Source: Cornus controversa
Taxonomy: Eukaryota; Streptophyta; Magnoliopsida; Cornales; Cornaceae
Assembly (NCBI GenBank): GCA_026545225.1
Contig: CM048849.1
Coordinates: 57,617,836 to 57,681,835 of the forward strand
Reading direction: 5' to 3'
DNA length: 64,000 bases
Part shown: positions 21,943 through 34,534 of the stretch, one piece after another
Layout: every line of letters starts with the position of its first letter
How positions within the stretch are numbered: the first letter of the stretch is position 1
Translations under genes and position numbers: made by a program
Notes under the pieces: model-generated
What the model was told of the DNA's origin: nothing
What the model saw: the letters and a program-made list of their open reading frames with translations, nothing else
Database searches by the model: none

Positions 21943-22192
21943 ATAATACTTGGGTCCTCCACTGACAGTACAAATATCATTCTCCCTGCTTATGTGGATC
22001 AATGAGTGTGCAGATAGAAGTTGAAGTGACAAAACAAAATCAATAAACGATGAACTTTTCGTTTAACCCACAAAAAGATGTATAATGTTCATTTTAAAAA
22101 AAATAAAGTTTTGGACAACTGTTTTAATTCTATTGATCCACATAAGCAGGGAGAATGATGTTGGTGCTGTCAGGGGAGGACCCAAGTATTAT
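21943..22192. ncRNA. Long foldback, candidate hairpin RNA precursor
   Basis: Arms 21943-22003 and 22132-22192 (61 nt each) are reverse complements with four mismatches. One uninterrupted 28-bp paired block lies at 21976-22003 with 22132-22159. The loop is about 128 nt and weak pairing extends outward to about 21926. Size and near-perfect pairing fit a young MIRNA or siRNA-producing inverted duplication, or a MITE-like foldback. I do not recognise a known miRNA in either arm, and no promoter is clear. ncRNA is used as the nearest type; transcription is not shown. Confidence 0.45.
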
Positions 22193-22450
22193 CCATCAAA
22201 ATGTAAGTCAAATCATTGAGAGAAAGCAAGAAAAAGAAGAAGTAAAGAGAGAAAAAATAGAATAATAGAAGAAATAGTATAGACATTTCTTAAAATGTGT
22301 ATGGTAATATTGAGAAATTGAAAAAATTAAATTTTTATTTATTTATATATTTTTATGTATTCTTTACTGTGTTCGTATTCTAATTTTTTAAAATTTGTCG
22401 TGTTGCATCCTAGAATAGAAAGAACTTAGCACATTAAGTATTGTATAAAC

Positions 22451-22598
22451 TAGGGGTGCACAAAAATTTGTCCAAATTAAAAAACCAAATCATACCGGGC
22501 TATTCGATCATGGTTTCAAAATATTGGAATCGTAAATTAAAGGTTCAGTTCTGATTTCATGTCCTTCTGGACCGGACAGAACCGAATCGGACCAGACG

Positions 22599-22637
<39 letters not shown>

Positions 22638-22943
22638 TTATAATATTATAAATAAACATAAATAAGTAACATGTAACTAGTACGTCGAGTAATATACTAA
22701 TAGTAATAGTCTAGTCATACGAGTACGGTATAATATTATATATATATAATATATATTATACAATTTATAATAATCAACTAGTGTGTAGTGCAACCGTGGA
22801 ACTGAACCGGTTCTTCATGGTTCGGTTCGAATCTATTGGTTATAACGGTTCAGTTCAATTTTATTTTTAGTAGAACCGGATTGTACGATTTGATTTCAAA
22901 AAATACAAAAATTGAACCGGACCAGACCGTGTGCCCACCCCTA
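22451..22943. mobile_element. hAT-type MITE, complete, with 8-bp TSD
   Basis: Begins TAGGGGTGCACAA and ends GTGCCCACCCCTA. It is flanked by GTATAAAC (22443-22450) and GTACAAAC (22944-22951), an 8-bp TSD with one mismatch. The interior has GGTTC/GAACC words and a TA microsatellite at 22601-22633. No coding capacity. It is the reference copy for the truncated relatives at 1-465 and 19069-19400. Confidence 0.85.
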
Positions 22944-22951
22944 GTACAAAC

Positions 22952-24080
22952 AATTTAAAATGGATGTATGATTTTAAGATTTTGTAAGATTGTCCTTTTC
23001 TTCCGACCATTCTCAAAATTATCTTCACCTTCTAACTTCTAAACGAGTCCGCTGAAGTCATAACCAATAGAATTAGAGGTTTACTTTTGTGTGTGAGCGA
23101 GTGGAGAAAGTATATAATATTCGAGGATATTGATGATATGATATTTTTGACAAATTATCAATTTCTCCTTGATTGTAGATAAATTAATAATTTTTAAAAG
23201 AAACAAAGAACTTACACTTGTTAAAAATGTCACAATCATCAATACTATTAGAGTATTGTATAATTTCTGGAGTCAAATATGTTTTCTGATGAGATCTATG
23301 ATGGTCGAAGACTTACACTTATGAGAGATGTGATATCATCACTCTCTCTAGAAAATTATATAATTTCTCGAGACAGAGATGGGTCCAAATGAGATCCATG
23401 ATGTTTTGTAGACAAGGGAGTACATTTTTTATTCATACGAGGCCCATTTATATTTTACACAAAAGTAGTGATGACAGGCTCTCCAACACTCCTTTTGGTG
23501 TGTTTTCTGAAATTATTTGTGCATAACTAATGAAAATTAATTTTGAAGAGAAAAAAGAAAAAGCAAGATAAAACAGAAGCTATAAGTTATAATTCAATTG
23601 ATCAAAACTTTCAAGTATACTAGCATCTATAGAATAATTACGCACGCACTCTTACCTCCTGGGCATAATTCTGAAAAGTGAAAACTTAATCAGCCTTGAC
23701 TACAAAAATGGTGGCCTGGCCTGAAGGTCATTTAAAAAATAATTCCATGGATAAAAATTATTTTTTTTGGTTCATAAAGTTCAAATATAAATAATTAAAT
23801 TATTTGACAAAAAAAATCTATTTTATTAAGAATAGCCAACTGGGTACAAACAATAACAATCTTAATTTTGAAAAATCATGACTAATAAATTGTATGTATC
23901 GAGAATTAGAATTTTCTTTTTCTAAAAGGGTCATTGCTAGATCTGTCAATGCATAAGATTTTGATCCAAATTCAATCCGAATCGGAGTTAATATCTCTAA
24001 TGTGAATTGAAACATGCAATCTAATAATTCATTAACAATACAAATATGATAATCTATCAGCTAAAGAATTCAGATATGAG
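22952..24080. other. Unassigned; contains a diverged tandem duplication
   Basis: At about 23207-23405 two diverged copies of a 100-115 bp unit (ACTTACACTT...GAGATCYATGATG) follow each other. No gene seen. Confidence 0.4.
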
Positions 24081-24083
24081 TAA

Positions 24084-24587
24084 GGGCCCGTTTGGTAACC
24101 GTTTATGTTTTGTGTTTATTGTTTAAGTGTTTATATAAACAATGTTTATGTTACGATTTTGTTTATCCATAAATATGAGTGTTGTTTGATAACGAAAAAA
24201 CGTTTGACTTATTTTAAATTTTTTTTTTTAGCATGGGTGCCCCTAAGTAACTATTTCTTATTATCAAGTATATTAGCAATTATTCATATTGTATCCAATA
24301 TTTTTTTCTTAAGGCAATTGATGTTCTTTAATTATGTCCACACTTGATAATTCTAATATTTTGATCGTTGTATCAAATAATAGTCTTTTATAATTTTTTT
24401 TCTTTTCATTTTCTCACTTTTAGTTTTAATTTTTAATTAAAATAATATAATCACCATTTTAGATAAAAAAGAAAAAAAAAAAAATTTTTTTTTCATAAAC
24501 ATAAACAATAAACATCATTTTGGTGTTTAGGATTTCAAGGCTTATGAACAGTGTTGTTTTAAAAACGTTTATATACCAAACGGGCCC
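24084..24587. mobile_element. PIF/Harbinger (Tourist-like) MITE, short form
   Basis: 504 bp from GGGCCCGTTTGGTAACC to its inverted counterpart ATACCAAACGGGCCC, flanked by TAA on both sides (24081-24083, 24588-24590). Its terminal 150-250 bp align with 18702-20055; the interior is shorter. It is non-coding. Confidence 0.9.
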
Positions 24588-25797
24588 TAAATTAATGACT
24601 TGCTTCTTCTGTTTTCTTCGTTTGGTAAGTCATCCATCAAAATAGGGACTCCAAAAGATAATAATTTATCCCATATAATATACTATAAATATATTATCTA
24701 ATGCTATATAATATATTATATTTACATATTATTAAAATATTTTTTATCAATATTTTTTTCTTCTTCTTCCCTCTCTCTATTTTATCTATTTTTATTATTT
24801 TTTTCTTTAATAAAAGGTCAAATACCTACTTTTCTACTACTTTTTGTTTATATTTTATTTTTTTCTCTAACTTTTCTATTTTTTCTAATCATTGTTTACT
24901 AATCAAGTAATCTCTTGACATTATATTTTTTTTATAAAAACCTATACTATTTTCAGGTTATTGGATTAGATATCCCATTAATAACAAAATCGGATATGGA
25001 TCCAATCATAAATAATTCGTCGGGTTATCGGATCTAGTCGGATCAGATATAACTTTTATTAGATTTGAATCAGATCAGGTCTGATTTGATTCGTTTACAA
25101 GTCTAGTCACTGTACTGGTCAAAGGATCGACGGTCCAAATCCGATTTGATAACTCGAATAGGGATTGAATATTTAATCAAATTATTTTTCGAATTTGAGA
25201 AATTAACAAATCATATATGGATTATGGTCAATCCGATCAACTAATAATCCAATCCGACCAAATATAATCTATAATACACTATACATATATTATCTATCAT
25301 TCAATTGTTTACATAGTGTTATATCATGTACAATATTGAACTTTTAATTATATTGGATTTTCTCTTTTTTTTTTTTTATTCTTTCCTTCCTACTTTTTTT
25401 TTTTTTTTACTCTTTATTGTTTTTTCTTTAACTAATAATCAAGTATCTGATTTCTTTTATCTTTTTGTTCATATTTTTTGGGCCTTTCTCTCACTTTTTA
25501 TTTAATTTATTTAAAAAAAATTTAACAAAAAATAAACCGTTTGATAAACTAGGTTATCAGATCCAATATCTGATAAACTACAAAATCTAATATGAATTCA
25601 ATAGTTATCAAATCAGATTGAATGAAATACATATTCTATATCAAGTCAAATTTGATCCGTTGGCTGGTCTACGTGCAAGTTTATGAGTGACAACAACTTC
25701 ATATGTTGTGTAGATATCATGCGTTTTGGGGTCTCTGGAAAAACATCCTCTTACATGAGTGTTGATCGTCACAGAAACCTCCACAAAATTGATACTG

Positions 25798-25849
<52 letters not shown>

Positions 25850-26866
25850 TGAGTGGTATGGTGGGCAACTAGTTAAATAGCATTTAGCAATTTCTATTTC
25901 TGTTTTGTTGAGGGATTATGGTGGTGGTTTGTCCTGTTTCAGATGGCCCATCAACTGTAACCTTCCATAATAATTATCGAATAAAAGAAAATGGCGGGAG
26001 GCAACGGGACACATCATTACTTGTACGGACTAGACTAATTTATTTCATCTAGATAATTTTATTATATTAAATGCCGTTGCTTTTTTTAAATCTATTCATT
26101 AATTGCCTAACAAAAAAACAATTATTTACTTTTTTAAAGGTTGTGATTAGTTGGGAGAGTGAGTGAGTTCTCAACTCGACATTTGGGTGGTGGGAAAGAC
26201 CTTTGATTTTATTTTTTTCCATCACTTTAAGGTCTTAGTGCTCTCCTTTTCAACATTCTTGAACCCAACCCTGCTTTTTGTCGAGATTACAAAGTTAACC
26301 TTGGAATCAATTACTAGACAATTGAATACAGATAAAATGATATAATAAATCTTAAAAAAAATAAAATATGAGTACAGATAAAATACGATAATATAAAAAT
26401 AATAAATTATATTTTTATATTTACAAAAAAATGAGTTATTAACATTTTTTTATAAAATATTATCATTAACAAACAAAATAAGAGTTAAGATTTATTGTAT
26501 AATTAGCATGAATAATTTTTGCACTGATATATCTCTCAACAATTCTGTTTTAAATTAATTTTAAACTTTTCTTAACATTCATAATATGATATTATTGATG
26601 AAAAAATTACATTTTTATGTTCAAAACTTGTTAAAGTTACTTACACAAAAACATACATTTATATAGATATACTGACTCATATATAATTATATATCCATGT
26701 AAATATTTGTAACATTTTATTTAATAAGTGATGATCTATATTAATACATATGTACGATTTTTGATATTTTGATAAAATTTATTCAGGGTGATTGCAGTTT
26801 TTCTAAAAAATGAAATTAAATATATATTACTAGTTAATCATTATCCCAATTAGGTAAATTCATAAA
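24588..26866. other. Unassigned AT-rich DNA with a TA microsatellite
   Basis: 25801-25846 is a pure (AT)n tract. 24950-25680 is rich in GGATC and GATCAGAT words and may be a decayed MITE, but its ends were not found. Open frames across the microsatellite are artefacts. Confidence 0.4.
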
Positions 26867-27056
26867 GGGTAAATATCACTGACACTCCCTGAAGTTTTAT
26901 GTATTATTATGCGGCTATAATTTTGTGAAATTTCGTCACTAACATCTCCTATAGTTTGTGTCGTAACCCTGTCTAATGGACCAAAATGTCCCTCTCAACA
27001 CAAAAGACTAAGAAGGAAAAAGAAAAAAAAAATCAAACTCAAACTCAATATATTGT

Positions 27057-27058
<2 letters not shown>

Positions 27059-27118
<60 letters not shown>
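27059..27118. repeat. (AC)n(AT)n compound microsatellite
   Basis: A pure CA run to about 27102 followed by TA units, inside the left part of the split MULE. Confidence 0.95.
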
Positions 27119-27588
27119 TCATGATTCTGGGTTTGAGAGATTCTTAGTGAGTTGTTTTATATGTGTATCAATTCTTTGGTTGAATTACTTAATATTATTT
27201 TTCTAATCAAACAGCCAAGTTGATACTGTTCTAATTGTCATTAAATATGTCTCAGAATCGTTTCCTCAATTTTCATGTTGAGGACAGAAAAATGTGCAAG
27301 ACCCAGAAAACCCATTTCATCAAAATCAAAAATGAAATTCACAAATATGCAATCTTTCCAAAGATATAATAGATCACCAAAAACCCATTACAGATAGCAC
27401 AAATTGACAAGAACAAAACAACTATAATGTGTGATAAACATATTATGTCACGCACCAGAGACAAAATCATTGGCATTAACTACAATGGAGAAAGATGGGA
27501 CTTCTGTAATTGAAGAGGGAGTGGAAGCACCATAACATCATTGTTTGGGTCTTATTAATCATCATTGAGCCATGACCTAAAGCACCAT

Positions 27589-27900
27589 TCAACCAAAGCT
27601 TACAATCGTCGAAACTTCATTCCGATCACTATTAAAACTCCATAGCCAAGCACCATTGCCAATCGAGTTGTCTTTGCCAAACATCTTCACTGCATAAGCC
27701 TCGTCATTGCTAAAAGCTAACAACCAAACCAGTACCACCACTGACCAGATCTCTATGCTCACAACCATTAACCACTGATCAAAGACCCACTTCTGAGTTT
27801 CTCCAAAACCATGCTCAACCTCACAATCAACCAACCTCATGCCATTTACATTGCACTGTTCATTGCCGAAACAAACTCCACTCCATCTCTCCGCCGACAC
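27589..27900 (-). CDS. Unrecognised ORF inside the MULE (possible captured fragment)
   Basis: A 103-codon minus-strand frame, starting MSAERWSGVCFGNEQCN and ending STIVSFG, has a tryptophan- and valine-rich middle (IEIWSVVVLVWLLAF) that could span a membrane once. Its base composition is clearly less AT-rich than the neighbouring MULE sequence. MULEs often carry pieces of host genes (Pack-MULEs), and the position between two MULE termini fits that. I do not recognise the protein and cannot say it is expressed. Confidence 0.3.
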   Translation of the reverse strand: MSAERWSGVCFGNEQCNVNGMRLVDCEVEHGFGETQKWVFDQWLMVVSIEIWSVVVLVWLLAFSNDEAYAVKMFGKDNSIGNGAWLWSFNSDRNEVSTIVSFG

Positions 27901-28165
27901 CCATGGCAGCGAGAATAAAGATGAGAGAGAAGGCTCTAAGATAAAATAATGGTTGATTATATATATATATATTGATTGTACGATTATTTTTAATTTGATC
28001 TCTCTTTTTTTTCTAATTTTTTTTGTATATTAGGTTAATGATACAAGGCTTGATTGTGATGGTGTTGCTGTTGCATAGGAAGGAAAAGATAGAAATGAAG
28101 GGTATTGTGGTCATTTCGGTATTATGATATTTTTATATTAAAATATATTTAAATAATAAGGGACA

Positions 28166-28708
28166 TGTGGGAGCGAAAAAATTTTCACCAACAGGAAGAA
28201 GACACCTAAACATGAGAATAGTCAACATGGTACACATAGCATGATTTGGGTTAGTACTGAGAAAGATATGTGAAAAGTAATTGTGCTAACGTGGACATCA
28301 CATGTGGCAACTACATTCAACCGGTCAAAGAGAAATCATCAAATCAGGTTCAAATTAGAAAATATCATATTCTTTCCTTAACAAAAGGGATTGATATAAA
28401 TCAGCCAAAATCAAGGGAGAATCACGGAGTAATCGGCACCAAATCAGTACTAGAATGAAAACACTCCTTGTATAAATATGTATAGAAGATCCCACGCCAA
28501 GGGGATCCGAGGGGGGCTAGGTCAGGGAGATTATGAATGCAATCCTTGTAATATATGATAGAAAAGAAAATCTTCTCTCATCCATGGATGTAGGCCGAAT
28601 TGTGCCGAACCATGTAAATCCTATTTGTCTACTTTAAATTCTGAATTATTGAGTGTTATGTGCTTATTAATTGCTTGATTTTATGTTGGGCGATTTTGTG
28701 CACCTACA
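28166..28708 (+). repeat. 5' LTR
   Basis: 543 bp, starts TGTGGGAGCG and ends GTGCACCTACA. Its copy at 33995-34534 is 3 bp shorter (TGTATAAATATG against TGTAATATG). Confidence 0.95.
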
Positions 28709-28728
28709 CTTTGGCGCCGTCTGTGGGA
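28709..28728 (+). other. Primer-binding site
   Basis: CTTTGGCGCCGTCTGTGGGA directly follows the LTR. The TTGGCGCCGTCTGTGGG form is typical of plant Ty3/gypsy and LARD-type elements. I do not assign the tRNA. Confidence 0.85.
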
Positions 28729-31700
28729 AATAGTACGAATTCAATCATTTTTTACTCACTGCAAGTCTCTCACTACCGAGTCTGACATGATTTGGGTGAG
28801 ATTTCTGGGAATTTCTCAGGACCGCTCGGCATGAAATCTAATCCCTTCGATCAGATCTTTCATCAATGAATCAAAGCTAAGTCATTCTCTCAAGTATAGA
28901 GTATATATATATATAAATATGATATAATGTATGATAATAGAGAACTATAGACATTCGATAATCATCTTCCCATTTGTATATGTGTATGTTATATATATAT
29001 ATATATATATACACGCACTGAAGTAATTTTTGTTTGCATTGTATATATATATAATTATATATACAACTATGCAGGGCAAAGCTATAACTGCCCATAACAG
29101 AAAGCCAGATGGACGATGGAAAATAGTGATTACTACCGACAACAAAGATTCCTGTTCCATGGATCACCGCCGATCAGTACGATACCCCCATGGATCAGCA
29201 TTGATCGGTGGTAGGATTGGTGGTTCCATTCCGGCCTAGTTAAAACCTCTAAATCATCCATGATGAAGCTGGCACATGAAATGATATACACATCGTCGCC
29301 CATCCGCAAATTGATATAATCTGTGGGCGGCCATGGTAACCGTTACAGAAATCCATGGCCAGATCCATCTATCTGGATCATCATCGCCGACCAGTACTTC
29401 AGATCATCATTTTGCTGATCATAGCTTCGAAACGTCCAATCATGGATATCGCCGATCAAGCTTATCATGAGCTATCTTCATCTTTGATTGGAGTAATATC
29501 AATTAGCGATCAGCACCAATCCAACAACGATCAGCATAATACCAATCCATCGATCGACATAATTCAAAACATCTATTGTGCCTCCAATTCATAGTCCAAA
29601 GCAGAGTTGAACCATCACTGATCGAATACTTTATCTCTGTAATTAATGTGTTCTAGCATGTCAATGACGAACTAGCCTGAACCATTAATGAAAATCATAG
29701 ATGTCGTTGATCGGTATCTTCATCTACCAACGATCAACTAAACATCAACAACCGAATGACCGAACCCCTACAACTTCATCACCGATCAATAGCAAAGTCC
29801 GTACTCAACGTCAAAACTGGCCCAAACCATGCCGATCAAGCCTAAGTATGTACTGATTTATACCAACAATCTAGCATGATCCCATCGCTGAACCATCGGC
29901 TATTTTTACTAGTGATGATCTTGCATTAATCGGTGATGAAAGTCAGAGAAATCAGTTGCGGAACAGCCATGAAAATTTGTCGTTGATCAAACGCTGATGT
30001 TCAGCCGATTCTTCGGCTATGGGTTCGATGAATCAGTGCTTGAATGATTAGTCATTGGAGATGATTGGTGCTTGAAGAATCAACATGGATCAATAGTGGT
30101 AAAATAACATGTCTTCGTCTTCCTCCATTCCGGCCAAAACGAAACCAATTGTATCAATGACGTGATTGTCATCGGCGTCATCTTCTTCGACCACTTTGCG
30201 AGCAACTCTGAAGTCAGAAATAGAACACAAAAAAATGGGGAGAAACAATCACCATGAACAGATCGATATAACCCCAACGACCTTATCATCCGTAGCCTCT
30301 ATGAAGATCATCTACCTTGTTATCTCTGAACCAATCGATGGTTTCCAGTCTAACCAACCGAAGCTGAAAATTTGACAGTCGAGCATAATGAATCGAGTGT
30401 GTGAATCTAGCCATCAGCGGTAAGAGCTCGCAACCGGTAATGCAGATTGGTGGCATGGGTTTAGCAAGTATGACAATCGGCAGTGAGCTTTTGCCGACAA
30501 CAAAAATTGATGATCTGCCAATCTCAAATGAAATTAACAAGAAATTATGGGAGTTCACCGACGTACTGAAGCAAACATGGGATCAATGATCGATGGGGGT
30601 GGTAAGAACGACCATAACCGGTAGTGAAGGCCTTGCGATCGGTCTTTGCTGTAATCGGGCACCAATAAACCAAGACTTGGACAATCGATTGAAGCTCAAA
30701 TCAAATAAAACAATTGGGTTGTTGTTTAACATTGAATCTGGGCATTTGGTTGTTGATCAAAACGAACCCAAGTGAAGAGGGAGGCCATATGAATGGCAGA
30801 ACTACTCTCAAGTCTGATGAAAATCCCATGGCCCAACGGCTGAGCATTTGTTTATCGGTTGTGGTTGTGGTTGGGCCATGCAAAGATCAAACCCATCAAT
30901 CAGTGGTTGAAACTCGCAATCATCAATGAAATTGTTTGACATCTTTCAACAAACAATCCCGAGGCTCGTTGGTTGTGGCAATCAAAAGACAATGAGGGTG
31001 GCATGATATGGTACGCTCATAAAACTCTCTCACTCCTCTATTTTTTAAAATTGAAATACTAGACAAACAATAAATTGCCGATAGAACCAAACATGGTCCT
31101 GGCAGTGAGAAAGCATGATAGCCATTCAAATGGCAACCCTCACTATGGCCTGGGTCTCACCATGTTATAAAGGTGTCTTTCAATGCTCATTTAAATGTCC
31201 CATTAACTAATATAAAATTTGCCTCACTTGTTCAAAATATATGTGGCAGAAGGCAATAGTCAATAGCCAATGTGAACATTTTCTAATCTTTTATATACGT
31301 TTCATGACATTAAAAACTTGTCAAAATCAATATCACAACTATGGCACTGAGATGACCAGTGATTTCAAGGAATAATTTTATTCCATGATTTGGGTTAAAC
31401 CTGCTTAAGGATGACTAACCCACATAAGCTAAGTCCATTTGAATTGAGGTACAGTGTGTTTTACTTTAAAAGTATAAAAAAAAAAAAAAAAAACCAACAT
31501 GACTTAGTTTTGAATCCTTTGAAAATCATGGGTTTAACAACCCATATGAAAAACCTGATAGTAAATTGCCTTTTGATACTTCACATGGAATCCTCAATAA
31601 TCCAATAATGAGTTGTTTGAATCTTTAAGACTTTCTGGTACTAACCTTTCAAAAATGATCAAAGTGATACACATATAGATGTTGAGCCTCTCAAAACTTA

Positions 31701-32129
31701 TGGTTTTAGTGAAAAACACTACAAGAAAAGTTGAGATTGAGCTTAAATAATTGGCAAATTTATGCGAATATAAGAGACCAGACCATTCGAATAAATTGCT
31801 TGCTGATTTAGTAACTTCTGGTACCATTTTCGGAATTGATAAATTGATTGACTAGCATGGCTCATAGTCATAGCTAAAATATATATGGTGGAAGAGAGCA
31901 TTAATCTTCAATGCAGGTTTTGAAAGGGACCACCAGCTTTGAAGTCACACAACAATTAAAGTTGTACTAGCAATCCAATTTGTTTGATAATAGAGACAAT
32001 CCAAGGGCACAACGACTATGATATTATCAGCAGAAAAGATACATCAATCCATGCCATTGGATTTGCAAATGATTACTTGAAAAGAGACGAAAACATCAGC
32101 GAAATAAGACTTCGGCATGACTAGCCGAG

Positions 32130-33345
32130 CACTACAAACAAATGGCTAAGGCATGGCCAGCTGAACGCCAAGTCTGAATAAAAGAAGACTTCGGCATGAC
32201 TAGTCGAACGTCTTCGATGAATGAATGTGGCTAAGGCATTGCCAGTCGAACGCCAAGTCTGAATGAAATAAGACTTCGGCATGACCAGTCGAACGTCTTC
32301 AATGAATGAATGTGGCTAAGGCATGGCCAGCTGAACGCCAAGTCTGAATGAAAGAAGACTTCGGCATGACCAGTCGAACGTCTTCGATGAATGAATGTGG
32401 CTAAGGCATGGCCAGCCGAATGCCAAGTCTGAATGAAAGAAGACTTCGGCATGACCAACTGAACGTCTTCAATGAATGAATGTGGCTAATGCATGGCCAG
32501 CCAAATGCCAAGTCTGAATGAAAGAAGACTTCAGCATGACCAGTCGAACGTCTTTGATAAATGAATGTGGCTAAGGCATGGCCAGCCGAACGCCAAGTCT
32601 GAATGAAAGAAGACTTCGGTATGACCAGCCGAACGTCTTCAATGAATGAATGTGGCTAAGGCATGGCCAGCCGAATGCCAAGTCTAAATGAAAGAAGACT
32701 TCGGCATGACCAGCCGAACGTCTTCGATGAACGAATGTGGCTAAAGCATGACCAGCCGAACGCCAAGTCTGAATGAAAGAAGATTTCGGCATGACTAGCC
32801 GAACGTCTCCGATGAACGAATGGGGCTAAGGCATGGCCAGCCGAACGCCAAGTCTGAATGAAAGAAGACTTCGACATGACTAGCTGAACGTCTCCGATGA
32901 ACGAATGTGACTAAGGTATGACCAGCCAAACGCCAAGTTTGAATGAAAGAAGACTTCGGCATGACCAACCGAACGTCTCCGATGAACGAATGTGGCTAAG
33001 GCATGACCAGCCGAACATCTCCGATGAACGAATGTGGCTAAGGCATGGCTAGTCGAACGCCAAGTTTGAATAAAAGAAGACTTCGGCATGACCAGTCGAA
33101 CGTCTCCGATGAACGAATGTGGCTAAGGCATGGCTAGCCGAACGCTAAGTCTGAATGAAAGAAGACTTCGACATGACCAGTCGAACGTCTTCGATGAATG
33201 AATGTGGCTAAGGCATGGCCAACCGAACGTCAAGTCTGAATAAAAGAAGGCTTCAGCATGACCAGTCGAACGTCTCAGATGAATGAAATGGCCAAGGCAT
33301 GACCAGCTGAATGCCAAATATAATAAAAATTGGTTAAGACAGGAC
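32130..33345. repeat. 85-bp tandem repeat array, about 14 copies
   Basis: CTAAGGCATGGCCAGCCGAA recurs at 32316, 32401, 32486, 32571, 32656 and 32741 and onward, exactly 85 bp apart in the core. Each unit has two related halves (GGCATGGCCAGCCGAACGCC and GGCATGACCAGTCGAACGTC) and a hairpin-forming AAGTCT...AGACTT. Copies at the right edge are degenerate or shortened. Because 85 is not a multiple of three, the overlapping minus-strand frames here are the same DNA read in shifting frames, not proteins. Confidence 0.95.
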
Positions 33346-33975
33346 CAGTCAAACGCCAAACGAGAATGAAATGGCAAAGGCATGACTAGCCTAACACCAT
33401 AAACAAGTAGCAACAAGCCATATGGAACTGATGGCTAGTAGCACAGGGGGCTGACCACTACTAAAGTAACCAAAGAAAGGCTGATCGCCAAGACAAAAGT
33501 GGTGAAAAGCCACCTCATTACATGCTCAAAATGAATCAAGGCTAATGAGCGTAAGAAAATGAAGTTCAGAAGAAGGCTAAGCTGGAACAAGAACGTTGGG
33601 TAGCACTTAAGACGGAACATCCTCGGTCATGTTGGAACTTTCTTTCGAGAAAATGGTCTTTCATCTCCAGATAACTTTGGGTCATTATTCTCACTCAGGC
33701 CCTAACTTTATTGTGCAATATAAACTCTTCAGAATCAATCTCTCTTTTAGATTCAGAAAAGTAGGGCGAGTTCAAAGCCATATCAAAAAGCTCTGGAATT
33801 TCTTATCCTAAGGTCCTGATAAGTCTTTGATAGAATAAATTGGTTCTAGTTCCGCACCAACTCCACCATTTACTGGTTCATAACTTCCAGATACGCAATA
33901 ACATCCTGCCTCTACTCATGACTAAAAGCGCAAATTTGTATAAATTTCCTCCAGTTGAGACCATTACGTCCAACT

Positions 33976-33994
33976 AAAGGGAATTGGGGGCTTG
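33976..33994 (+). other. Polypurine tract
   Basis: AAAGGGAATTGGGGGCTTG lies immediately before the 3' LTR, where plus-strand DNA synthesis would start. Confidence 0.85.
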
Positions 33995-34534
33995 TGTGGG
34001 AGCGGAAAAATTTCCACCAACAGGAAGAAGACACCTAAACATGAGAATAGTCAACATGGTACGCATAGCATGATTTGGGTCAGTACTGAGAAAGATATGT
34101 GGAAAGTAATTGTGCTAACGTGGACATCACATGTGGCAACTACATTCAACCGGTCAAAGAGAAATCATCAAATCAGGTTCAAATTAGGAAATATCATATT
34201 CTTTCCTTAACAAAAGGGATTGATATAAATCAGCCCAAATCAAGGGAGAATCACGGAGTAATCAGCACCAAATCAGCACTAGAATGGAAACACTCCTTGT
34301 AATATGTATAGAAGATCCCACGCCAAGGGGATCTGAGGGGGGCTAGGTCAGGGAGATTATGAATGCAATCCTTGTAATATATGATAGAAAAGAAAGTCTT
34401 CTCTCATCCATGGATGTAGGCCAAATTGTGCCGAACCATGTAAATCCTATTTGTCTACTTTAAATTCTGAATTATTGAGTGTTATGTGCTTATTAATTGC
34501 TTGATTTTATGTTGGGCGATTTTGTGCACCTACA
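33995..34534 (+). repeat. 3' LTR
   Basis: 540 bp; the first and last dozen bases are identical to those of the 5' LTR. It is followed by the TSD GGACA. Confidence 0.95.

Larger units (their letters stand above)
28166..34534 (+). mobile_element. Complete non-autonomous LTR retrotransposon (LARD-like)
   Basis: Two LTRs (28166-28708 and 33995-34534) bound a 5.3-kb interior and are flanked by the perfect 5-bp TSD GGACA (28161-28165, 34535-34539). The primer-binding site starts right after the left LTR and a polypurine tract precedes the right one. No reverse transcriptase, integrase, protease or Gag was recognised on either strand. The interior holds a leader, a GATC-rich region (about 29100-30700), unassigned sequence, and an 85-bp tandem array. 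The LTRs differ by about 13 substitutions, nearly all transitions, and one 3-bp gap, so insertion is fairly recent. It would need proteins from a related gypsy element to move. Confidence 0.92.

Noticed and set aside
25641-25880. Open frames on both strands
   Set aside because: Produced by the TA microsatellite (repeated Ile-Tyr codons).
28270-28458. Plus-strand frames repeated at 34099-34302
   Set aside because: They lie within the two LTR copies and encode nothing recognisable.
32130-33345. CRISPR-like array
   Set aside because: Repeats are contiguous with no unique spacers, and lie in a plant LTR element.
32231-33416. Series of overlapping minus-strand open frames with PKSSFIQTW-type repeats
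   Set aside because: They are the 85-bp array read in three frames; the repeat length is not a multiple of three and no start or domain is consistent.
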